Assembly: GCA_947303805.1 (NCBI GenBank)
Contig: CAMYZE010000001.1
Span: 62,001-126,000 of the forward strand
Direction: 5' to 3'
DNA length: 64,000 nucleotides
Origin: an uncultured Clostridia bacterium
GTDB lineage: Bacteria > Bacillota > Clostridia > Lachnospirales > Lachnospiraceae
A model generated the notes under the pieces. That model saw nothing but the letters and a program-made list of their open reading frames with translations, was not told the DNA's origin and ran no database searches. The number at the start of each line of letters is the position of its first letter. Within the stretch, counting starts at the first letter, position 1. The translations under genes were made by a program, and so were the position numbers. Positions 43,123 to 49,277 of the stretch are shown here, piece after piece.

Positions 43123-43794
43123 TTAGTTACCTCCGTATCTTTCATATTGTTCGCTACGGAAGTTAACTATTTTGATTTTTTTATCATCGCTAACTTCTTG
43201 TATATGTCTTGTTATGCCACCATAAATAACAATTACTTTAGGGTCTAATATTTTTACAATGTAGTCAAAACCTTCGTCCAAAAAATTTCTGTCTATTTTG
43301 TTTTGTATCGTACCATTGGTTCCTATAGCAATGATTGATTTGTGTGGAGCACCCAAGCAAGCACATTCATAAGTTCGCTCATCTCCATATCTTATATTGA
43401 CAATTACTTTTATTCCATTTGATTGAAGATAATTTCCAATTGCTCTACTGCGATAAATGTTCCAATATTGCATTACAAGTGGCATATCTCTATATACACT
43501 AAAATCTGGTAGAATGACACCATTAAACTTTTTTAATCTATCAATAAAGTCCTTAGGTCTATTCCAAATTTTTATAAAATGAAAGTCGTCAATATAAAAG
43601 TGCACCCATTGATTAAAATCCTTTGTGCTATTCTTCATAGCGTCTATAAAAGATATAAGTTTGTTAGGAACATCCTTTATGCCTTTAATTACTGGTATTT
43701 CTAACTCGCCTTCGTATTTAGCGTTTTTAACTAGAAATGCTTTAAAAACATCTTTGCAACCAGCACGGTTGCTTTGTAATTTTATTGTAGACAT
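43123..43794 (-). CDS. DUF4417 protein
   Basis: 223 residues from ATG 43794, preceded by a strong AAAAGGAGGTG; a longer frame upstream has no ribosome site. DUF4417-like sequence: GVILPDFSVYRDMPLVMQYW, NIYRSRAIGNYLQSNGIKVI, NIRYGDERTYECACLG and IAIGTNGTIQNK. The domain occurs mainly in phages and integrative elements; its biochemistry is unknown to me. An ATCTCAATTAAATTGAGAT palindrome lies just upstream of the ribosome site and TTGAGA recurs in the region, suggesting an operator. Confidence 0.8.
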   Translation of the reverse strand: MSTIKLQSNRAGCKDVFKAFLVKNAKYEGELEIPVIKGIKDVPNKLISFIDAMKNSTKDFNQWVHFYIDDFHFIKIWNRPKDFIDRLKKFNGVILPDFSVYRDMPLVMQYWNIYRSRAIGNYLQSNGIKVIVNIRYGDERTYECACLGAPHKSIIAIGTNGTIQNKIDRNFLDEGFDYIVKILDPKVIVIYGGITRHIQEVSDDKKIKIVNFRSEQYERYGGN

Positions 43795-43811
43795 AGCTAC
43801 ACCTCCTTTTA

Positions 43812-43832
43812 TCTCAATTAAATTGAGATTTT
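43812..43832. promoter_or_regulatory. ATCTCAAT/ATTGAGAT palindrome before DUF4417
   Basis: Perfect 19-base palindrome directly in front of the DUF4417 ribosome site. Half-sites TTGAGA recur near 43853, 43904 and 43928. Candidate operator. Confidence 0.45.
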
Positions 43833-43916
43833 TAAAATTTGGATCAAATAATTTCTCAATTTTTAATGTCATTAAATGTGATAAATAATGCTTTATCGAC
43901 ATTATTGAGATTTTAC

Positions 43917-44028
43917 TTGATAAAATTTTTGAGATATGCTATACTACAATTTACCATCCGAGTGCAGCATAGCATATCGGGTATTATGAATCATAAGATC
44001 TACGCCAATAGGTCTTATGATTTTTTTA
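43917..44028 (+). ncRNA. Candidate small RNA, about 77 nt, with own promoter and terminator
   Basis: Plus strand: TTGATA (43917-43922), 17 bases, TATACT (43940-43945), predicted start near 43952. The transcript has an internal hairpin (CCGA...TCGG, 43958-43980) and ends in a strong terminator: AATCATAAGA / TCTTATGATT followed by TTTTT (43989-44027). No open reading frame of note. It lies between and opposite the DUF4417 and ImmA genes. Size and position resemble plasmid or element-borne regulatory RNAs. Confidence 0.6.
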
Positions 44029-44059
44029 TTACAATCATATTATCACCCCTTTCAAATAA

Positions 44060-44581
44060 TTATTTTCTAAACATGTTATATTGGTAAATTGCTGCTTTTT
44101 TAGTTACACAACATTTAGTCACTAACTCATTCACCGAATAATTTTTCACAGCATCATATCCCATCAAGAACTCTCCTGCAAAACACTCTGCCTGCCATTC
44201 TGGATCTCTAAACTTTGGGATCTTTATACTATTATCTGCTTTTGCTAATCCAAACCCACACAAAACTAATAAAATATAGTGTCCTATCTCATGTGCAATA
44301 CAATATCGTGCAAATCCGTTTCCGTCACAAGCTTTATTAAATATATGTTCTTTGATTTTTATTTTGCCAGTTTGAACATCAGTGGTCGCAAAAACCTTTT
44401 TGGGTAAAGTGTTATTTGCAACCACCTCATAAGAAAAATTCTTTAGTTTTTTACCAAGAATATCTAATAATGTAACTACATCTATATACGATTCATATTT
44501 TACTCCTAGAAGTTCCCTAAATGCTTTAACTATTTTTCTAATATCAAATCGTGATAGTGGTTCAGCAGTATAACTATGCAT
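44060..44581 (-). CDS. ImmA/IrrE-family metallopeptidase
   Basis: 173 residues from ATG 44581 (AGAGGT upstream); the frame is open further upstream inside the XRE gene. Zinc-peptidase motif AHEIGHYILLV (H-E-x-x-H, about 94-98) and downstream EWQAECFAGEFLMG, the family third-ligand region. ImmA peptidases cleave a partner repressor to switch on mobile elements or stress genes. Overlaps the XRE repressor by 8 bases, the typical partner. Confidence 0.92.
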   Translation of the reverse strand: MHSYTAEPLSRFDIRKIVKAFRELLGVKYESYIDVVTLLDILGKKLKNFSYEVVANNTLPKKVFATTDVQTGKIKIKEHIFNKACDGNGFARYCIAHEIGHYILLVLCGFGLAKADNSIKIPKFRDPEWQAECFAGEFLMGYDAVKNYSVNELVTKCCVTKKAAIYQYNMFRK

Positions 44582-44948
44582 TATTTTTACCTCTTTTTTT
44601 TGTAAGAATACCTTGAATTTTTTTTCTTTCCTCATCCGTTAATTCTTCAAACGAACGTGCAAATACAAGTGCAAATTCTTTATTTGCTTGTGTTACATTT
44701 TGTAAATTTAATACTAACATGTTTTTAGACTCCTCAATTGCATTTCTTAATTTCTTTTGTTCTTTTAGAGCTAACTCGTAAATGCTACTTATTTTTTCAT
44801 ACCATGTTTTAGGTACTTGCTTTTTGCCGTTTTCAACGGCTGATAGGAATGCTGATGAAACTCCTAGATTTTCTGCCATTTCTTTTAAATTTTCTCCCCT
44901 ATCAATTCTTAAGTCTCGAGTATACTCTCCAAACTTAGTGATAGCCAT
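44574..44948 (-). CDS. XRE-family transcriptional regulator, ImmR-like
   Basis: 124 residues. N-terminal helix-turn-helix (FGEYTRDLRIDRGENLKEMA, then LGVSSAFLSAVENGKK) and a C-terminal helical tail. AAGGAG precedes the ATG. Coupled to the ImmA-like peptidase, its likely cleaving partner. Two inverted repeats flank its own promoter, indicating autoregulation. Confidence 0.92.
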   Translation of the reverse strand: MAITKFGEYTRDLRIDRGENLKEMAENLGVSSAFLSAVENGKKQVPKTWYEKISSIYELALKEQKKLRNAIEESKNMLVLNLQNVTQANKEFALVFARSFEELTDEERKKIQGILTKKRGKNNA

Positions 44949-44977
44949 AATAATCTCCTTTTTTACCCTCCGATTTG

Positions 44978-45036
44978 TTAACCATTTTAGGTTAATTATA
45001 TCATATCATAAAAATTTGTCAACCCCTTTTGGTTAA
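44978..45036 (-). promoter_or_regulatory. XRE promoter with two TTAACC-N6-GGTTAA operators
   Basis: Minus strand TTGACA (45017-45022), 16 bases, TATAAT (44995-45000). Operator O1 TTAACC-N6-GGTTGA (45019-45036) covers the -35, and O2 TTAACC-N6-GGTTAA (44978-44995) sits at the -10 edge. The identical spacing is that of a dimeric repressor. Confidence 0.75.
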
Positions 45037-45072
45037 TTTTTGTGTCTTGCTATTCGCACATATTATTAAAAA

Positions 45073-45105
45073 AGCATAAAAAGCCACCTGTGAGGGCGGC
45101 CTTTT
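45073..45105 (-). terminator. Terminator after the restriction genes
   Basis: GC-rich hairpin (AAAAGGCCGCCC ... GGTGGCTTTTT on the minus strand) with one bulge and a following T-rich tract. It lies downstream of the HNH gene and upstream of the XRE promoter. The stretch from here to the HNH stop holds only a 17-codon open fragment and no recognisable gene. Confidence 0.6.
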
Positions 45106-45211
45106 CATATTTACCCTTGATTAACTATTGTCTCATACTCTTTCCTTGTGAGTACATAGAATAATATTAGCAACTATTATTATACTAGATCTCTTTTTAA
45201 TATTCTAATAG

Positions 45212-46336
45212 CTAATCATTTGATAAGTCTTCTTTACAATATATTTCTTTTAAATCTTCAATTTTAACATCTTTAATCATTTTTAGTTTGTCGTTTTTTT
45301 CTAGTATATTGGTTAATATACTAATTTTTGTTTCATTGTCACTTAAATGCATTGCTCTATGACAAATGGGACATAGCGGAATTAAATTATCTATACTATC
45401 CAATTTTTCTTCATAACTATCCTGTAATGAAATCGGTATTATATGGTGTCCTTCAACATAATTGTCATAATATGGTGTCTTGAATGTAATATGGTTTTCA
45501 TTTAAATAACATCTATGGTTGTTCATTTCTATTACTTGCTTTATCAGCTTGTTATCTCTCTTGATTTTATGATTTATTGCATTTTTCTTGAATATTTCAT
45601 CTGCTTCATCATCAAAAAACATATCTTCATAACTCATATTATCAACTATTTGTTTTATAAAGTCATATTTATATATACTTATATAAACTTCATTTTTATC
45701 TTTTGATAATTCTAAAATTTTCCACTTGATCAAATAACTTAAAACCCAACTCTTCCATTTAACATTTACATTGCTAACTTCTAAACTTTTTTTATATGCG
45801 GTACTATAATTTGTCATTATAGTTTCAATATCTTCCAAATTTGAAATATAATTAATCCTATCTGTAAAATAACTTACTGGAAGATGTTCATAATCTATAA
45901 ATAATTTAAACATTATTCTAAATGGAAATAAATGCAAAATTACATCTTTTGTTGCAGTATTTGGATAGCGGACTTTCATTAATTGTAATATATAGAAATC
46001 TAGTGCTCTATCATAGTTTTTATTTTGCACTTCTTTTAAAAAACGTCTTCCATCAATTGATAAATCTAAAATCCCTTTGTTGTTTCTTATCAAGCCAGCA
46101 AACTCTAATGGACGATAAAAATGTGCTTTATTTGAGTTGTTTGGCTCATGTGAAAATCTTTTAATTAAATAATTCCAAATTTCATTTTCAAATGTTTTTT
46201 TACTAACTCGATCTTTACTATTTATATATTCTAAAACTCCTATACTCCGTTGTGACATATAGTTATTTTCCCATTCATTTAAGGTGCTATCAAACGGATT
46301 TCCATTTCCAGGCACTTGCCAATGTAATTTATCCAT
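45212..46336 (-). CDS. HNH restriction endonuclease
   Basis: 374 residues. The C-terminal HNH domain (about 275-350) shows RCYLNENH, VEGHHIIPISLQ, NLIPLCPICHRAMH: the beta-beta-alpha metal nuclease with H-H, N and H plus structural Cys. The N-terminal 250 residues are probably target recognition (FYRPLEFAGLI, LSIDGRRFLKE). It overlaps the cytosine methyltransferase by 8 bases, so this is a type II restriction-modification pair. The endonuclease frame is intact although the methyltransferase carries a stop codon. Confidence 0.88.
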   Translation of the reverse strand: MDKLHWQVPGNGNPFDSTLNEWENNYMSQRSIGVLEYINSKDRVSKKTFENEIWNYLIKRFSHEPNNSNKAHFYRPLEFAGLIRNNKGILDLSIDGRRFLKEVQNKNYDRALDFYILQLMKVRYPNTATKDVILHLFPFRIMFKLFIDYEHLPVSYFTDRINYISNLEDIETIMTNYSTAYKKSLEVSNVNVKWKSWVLSYLIKWKILELSKDKNEVYISIYKYDFIKQIVDNMSYEDMFFDDEADEIFKKNAINHKIKRDNKLIKQVIEMNNHRCYLNENHITFKTPYYDNYVEGHHIIPISLQDSYEEKLDSIDNLIPLCPICHRAMHLSDNETKISILTNILEKNDKLKMIKDVKIEDLKEIYCKEDLSND

Positions 46337-47384
46337 TATTATCCTCCTTAGGCATTGTTTTTATCATCGCTTCTGCAAATTTTGGCGGAAATGCTTCTCC
46401 TATAACCTGCCTAATCAAGTTATCTGATGCATTTTGTGGGATATTCCAATCATCAGGTAACCCTGTTAATCTCAATAACTCTAAAATAGTTAATACTCTT
46501 GCATCCGAATATGTGCCATCGTTTTGTAATCTTCCTGGGTGTACATTGTTTTGAGAAGAAATACCCCCATTACACATTGTTATGGTTGGAGCCGGCTTAT
46601 CCCACTCTATTCTTTTATATGTTGTGTTATATCCTTTTATTTTTCTTCCATTCTTTTCAGGATAAAATTCAGTATTGTCTAATGCCGTTTTTCCAGTTGC
46701 AGTGTGTTTCATCCACAAAATATGATTTTTATTATGTTCTTTTGCATTATGATATTTAATGTTTGACTTTTCTCCACTTTCTAGACTAGGTAAATCACCG
46801 ATTGCATCTCTTACCGTTATTAAAGATTGTTTTTCAGGGAATTTCCATTCTTTAAATCTTGAAAGTAAAAAGATTGCTCTTTTCCTGTGTTGTGGTGTTC
46901 CATAATCCGCTGCATCCAAAACAGAATAATTAATATAATAGTTTAATTATTTTAACTCACTTGATATGTAATCAACTATTTTTACTTGTTTTCCATTTAC
47001 CTTTATAGAAAATTTTAATATTCCTGGCACATTTTCTATAATTATATTATCGGGCAAAGTTTTACTAATGAATTTAACTGTGTCTATTATTAATCTATTT
47101 CTAACATCGTTCTCATCCATTTTTCCAGCCTGGCTCATTCCTTGACATGGTGGAGTTGCAATCAAAAATTTACAACCCTTTTCTTTATATTTTTTAACTA
47201 ATAAATTAAATATTTGTGATTGTGTTATATCTCCACATACCATTTCAACATCTGGATACAAATGTCTATAAAAATCACACCTTTTATCTAACAATTCATT
47301 TGCTAGTACAATTTTTACACCGTTATTTTTAAAATAAGTTTCATCAATACCCACATTGCTAAATAGCGAACATCCGTATACCAT
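46329..47384 (-). pseudogene. C5-cytosine DNA methyltransferase with one in-frame stop
   Basis: Reading from ATG 47384, the frame encodes motif I (SLFSNVG), motif IV (ATPPCQGMSQAGK), motif VI (IIENVPGIL), then TAA at 46947-46949. The same frame continues LNYYINYSVLDAADYG, motif VIII (TPQHRKRA), a target-recognition region and motif X (GEAFPP) to 46329. Without the stop it would be about 350 residues, the normal length. A CAA-to-TAA change is the simplest origin. The downstream half has only a TTG start without a ribosome site. Possibilities are a dead gene, read-through, or a functional two-piece enzyme. Confidence 0.85.
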
Positions 47385-47462
47385 TTTTCTCCTTTTTACG
47401 ATAAAAATATCGTTAGATACCTAGTTCGCGATGTTATTTACTTCTAAAATATTTTTAGAAAT

Positions 47463-47488
47463 AAAAAATCGCAGCCCAAGAGCTGCGA
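47463..47488 (-). terminator. Second terminator in the leader of the methyltransferase
   Basis: Minus-strand stem TCGCAGC / GCTGCGA followed by TTTTTT, 80 bases before the methyltransferase ATG. Its unit (47469-47508) is a diverged copy of 47535-47582. Confidence 0.75.
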
Positions 47489-47582
47489 TATCTACTCTCA
47501 GACTGCGATTCGATTTTCTTATAAACTAAAAAAGTCGCAGCCCGAAAGCTACGACTGAAAATTGCGAGCTCTCAGGTTGCGA
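47469..47582. repeat. Tandem copies of a terminator-bearing unit
   Basis: Two units share TCGCAGCCC-[AG]A[GA]-AGCT[GA]CGA followed by CTCTCAG[AG][CT]TGCGA: 47469-47508 and 47535-47582. Each carries an intrinsic terminator on the minus strand. Confidence 0.7.
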
Positions 47583-47720
47583 CACCAACTAAACTTCAAC
47601 AGCGTTTAATTAGAACTCGCATTTTTACCACAATAAAAATGCTCGCTGTTGAAGCTTAATTGAAAGGAAAACTATTTTAGGCATAGTTTCCCCATAATAA
47701 TATTTAGTTGATGTCGCACC
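47528..47720 (-). ncRNA. Candidate structured RNA or attenuator leader, about 190 nt
   Basis: From a predicted start near 47720, the 5' end (AGGTGCGACATCAACTAAA, 47703-47721) pairs with 47574-47593 over about 19 positions with one bulge. Inside are a hairpin GGAAACTAT/ATAGTTTTCC (47666-47691) and a long double stem: CTTCAACAGCG/CGCTGTTGAAG (47594-47604, 47644-47654) enclosing GCATTTTT/AAAAATGC (47619-47642). It ends in a strong terminator GTCGTAGC/GCTGCGAC plus TTTTTT (47528-47555). The closing-stem strand GTCGCAACC could alternatively pair with the terminator strand TGCGAC, as in an antiterminator. No known riboswitch consensus is seen. Confidence 0.65.
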
Positions 47721-47724
47721 TATC

Positions 47725-47752
47725 ATTTTATCATAAATCGCCTTCATTTCAA
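47725..47752 (-). promoter_or_regulatory. Promoter of the structured RNA
   Basis: Minus strand TTGAAA (47747-47752), 16 bases, TAAAAT (47725-47730). Transcription would start within two bases of the closing stem. Confidence 0.55.
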
Positions 47753-47793
47753 ATAGTTAGTTGCAAAATTTCCAAAAATTTCGCAAAAAAATA

Positions 47794-47900
47794 AGGGTTC
47801 GTATAGCTCGCCCCTACAAAGGCTAGCAAAACTTCACCCTTACTGCTTTCGGACTCGTAAAACTCACCCATATGGTGGGCGGATGGTATCCGCACCTACA
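47794..47900. repeat. Intergenic palindromic elements, degenerate compound copy
   Basis: AGGGTTCGTATAGCTCGCCCCTAC (minus-strand sense of the family), a decayed middle and GTGGGCGGATGGTATCCGCAC. Same family as the elements in pgi, rsmA and mnmG. It lies between the structured-RNA promoter and higA. Confidence 0.7.
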
Positions 47901-47906
47901 TCCTAT

Positions 47907-48194
47907 TTACACCATATTTATCTTTAATCGTTTCCCAAGAGCATAAGACAGTCGTGTCAAAAAATCAATAGTGGGATTGTAATTTCCACTTTCAAATCTT
48001 GAAATACTGGATTTTGTAGTTCCCATCTTTATAGCTACTTCTTCTTGAGTCATTTTTTTCTTAAGTCGTGCATCTATTGCTTTTGAAATAAGTTCGTATC
48101 TTGGTGCTAAAGCATCATATTCCTTCTTTAAACTTTTATCTTCCTTAAATAATTCTTTTTTTACTGCTTCATAGCTTTCACTTACTTTATTCAT
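47907..48194 (-). CDS. higA: HigA-type antitoxin (XRE)
   Basis: 95 residues with a C-terminal helix-turn-helix (KKKMTQEEVAIKMGTTKSSI, SRFESGNYNP, about 45-75). The gene follows the RelE/HigB-like toxin and overlaps it by 4 bases (ATGA), the toxin-first order typical of HigBA. It should repress the operon and neutralise the toxin. Confidence 0.9.
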   Translation of the reverse strand: MNKVSESYEAVKKELFKEDKSLKKEYDALAPRYELISKAIDARLKKKMTQEEVAIKMGTTKSSISRFESGNYNPTIDFLTRLSYALGKRLKINMV

Positions 48195-48550
48195 TTCTTT
48201 TCTCTCCTTTTCAAATAATCATTCATATATTCAAGTGCTCTATCTAATTCTTTTTTATCAGTTTTATTATCCTTTTTTAGATACCCACTTAAAATAATTA
48301 TACCATCTTTTGTTTCAAAGAAATAAAATATCCTTGCAATATTTGTAGAAAACTTAGATCGTAATTCATATAGTTTTTCGTATTTTTTACCTTGAATCTT
48401 TTTAACATATGGTAAACCTAAATCAAACCCATACTTTTCAAGTAAATCTATATCTCTAACTACTTTAGCTTTCAAGTCTGTTGGTAAAGATTTAATAAAC
48501 TCTCCTGCAGGCTTTGTTCCATCAGTTTTTTTATAAAATGAAAGTTCCAT
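48191..48550 (-). CDS. higB: HigB/RelE-superfamily toxin (Gp49-like)
   Basis: 119 residues from ATG 48550 (MELSFYKKTDGTKPAGEF). The fold shows LPTDLKAKVVRDIDLLEKYG, GKKYEKLYELRSKFSTNIAR, IFYFFETKDGIIILSGYLKK, as in the phage-derived Gp49-like HigB family of ribosome-dependent mRNA interferases. A promoter TTGACA (48581-48586), 17 bases, TAACAT (48558-48563) puts transcription start at the ATG itself, so the mRNA is predicted leaderless. An upstream in-frame ATG at 48586 lies within the promoter and is rejected. Confidence 0.88.
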   Translation of the reverse strand: MELSFYKKTDGTKPAGEFIKSLPTDLKAKVVRDIDLLEKYGFDLGLPYVKKIQGKKYEKLYELRSKFSTNIARIFYFFETKDGIIILSGYLKKDNKTDKKELDRALEYMNDYLKRREKK

Positions 48551-48607
48551 CAATTTAATGTTAACATATATGATAACTACTGTCAATGCTTTTTTTGCAG
48601 AAAAATA

Positions 48608-48632
48608 AGGGCTCGCAAAGCTTCGCCCCTAC
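48608..48632. repeat. Single intergenic palindromic element
   Basis: AGGGCTCGCAAAGCTTCGCC plus CCTAC, one half-unit of the GGGCGA/CGAGCCC family. It is preceded by AAAAATAAGG, as is the copy at 47794. Confidence 0.75.
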
Positions 48633-48669
48633 AGCAATGAAAAAGTGGCTTCTCGCCACTTTTCATATT

Positions 48670-49272
48670 TTATAGTGAATAGTTGTTTCCTTCTGGCACA
48701 GTCACATTTGGGTTTTCTGTTGGCTTTTCAGTTGGTTTTTCTGTTGGTGCCTCTTGTCCTCTTGGGATTTCGTGAGGCAGTGGCTTACTTGGCTCTACAT
48801 AATTCGGGTCAGCCTTTTCTGCATTTGAATCAAACTCACTATGCTTTTTATCGCTTCCTTCTTTATATAAGGTCACCTGATTTATAGCCATTCCACCCAT
48901 ATCATAAATAAATGTCAAAGAGTTGTCAGAAAATAAAATCTCTTTTTCTGTCACACCACTTCTGTCCATTCCAAAATCAAAAGAGAACCAACTATTGCTT
49001 CTTCCTGTGTCTAATTTTTTTGATATTAGTTTGTTGTCAGAATCCAACTCATAAGAATTGCAAGTTCCATACCAATAAACGGTCTTCTCAAAAAAGTTCG
49101 TTGAGTAAATGGTTATTGTTCCAGCATCGACAACAGCCTCATACCCCATCATTCCCGTACCCTTATAAGTGCCATGAATGTTGATTTTCTTTATCTTACT
49201 ATCACAAGCAAAAAGTAACATGATCATAGCAATAAATAAAAATATTTTATTTTTCTTTTTTGTTTTTTTCAT
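48670..49272 (-). CDS. Lipoprotein of unknown function
   Basis: 200 residues. N-terminal lipoprotein signal (KKNKIFLFIAMIMLLFAC) with the lipobox Cys near residue 23. The mature part is a small beta-rich domain (HGTYKGTGMMGYEA...FSFDFGMD) and a Pro/Thr/Glu-rich tail with TEKPTEKPTENP repeats. Expected to be anchored to the outer face of the membrane. It starts 5 bases after the stop of the upstream 838-residue gene, so it is likely co-transcribed. Confidence 0.8.
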   Translation of the reverse strand: MKKTKKKNKIFLFIAMIMLLFACDSKIKKINIHGTYKGTGMMGYEAVVDAGTITIYSTNFFEKTVYWYGTCNSYELDSDNKLISKKLDTGRSNSWFSFDFGMDRSGVTEKEILFSDNSLTFIYDMGGMAINQVTLYKEGSDKKHSEFDSNAEKADPNYVEPSKPLPHEIPRGQEAPTEKPTEKPTENPNVTVPEGNNYSL

Positions 49273-49277
49273 ATTTT

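Noticed and set aside
45113..45165. 17-codon open fragment LFYVLTRKEYETIVNQG
   Set aside because: Too short to assign; no start, ribosome site or recognisable family. It may be a remnant.
47463..47582. Possible CRISPR array
   Set aside because: Only two diverged units, each an intrinsic terminator, with no uniform spacers and no cas genes in the window.
47528..47752. T-box, TPP riboswitch, tmRNA or 6S RNA
   Set aside because: No T-box AGGGTGG sequence, TPP CTGAGA core context, tag-peptide frame or 6S consensus; a general structured RNA is the safest call.
41583..48586. Complete prophage or integrative element
   Set aside because: No integrase, structural, relaxase or att repeat is visible; only regulatory and cargo-type genes.
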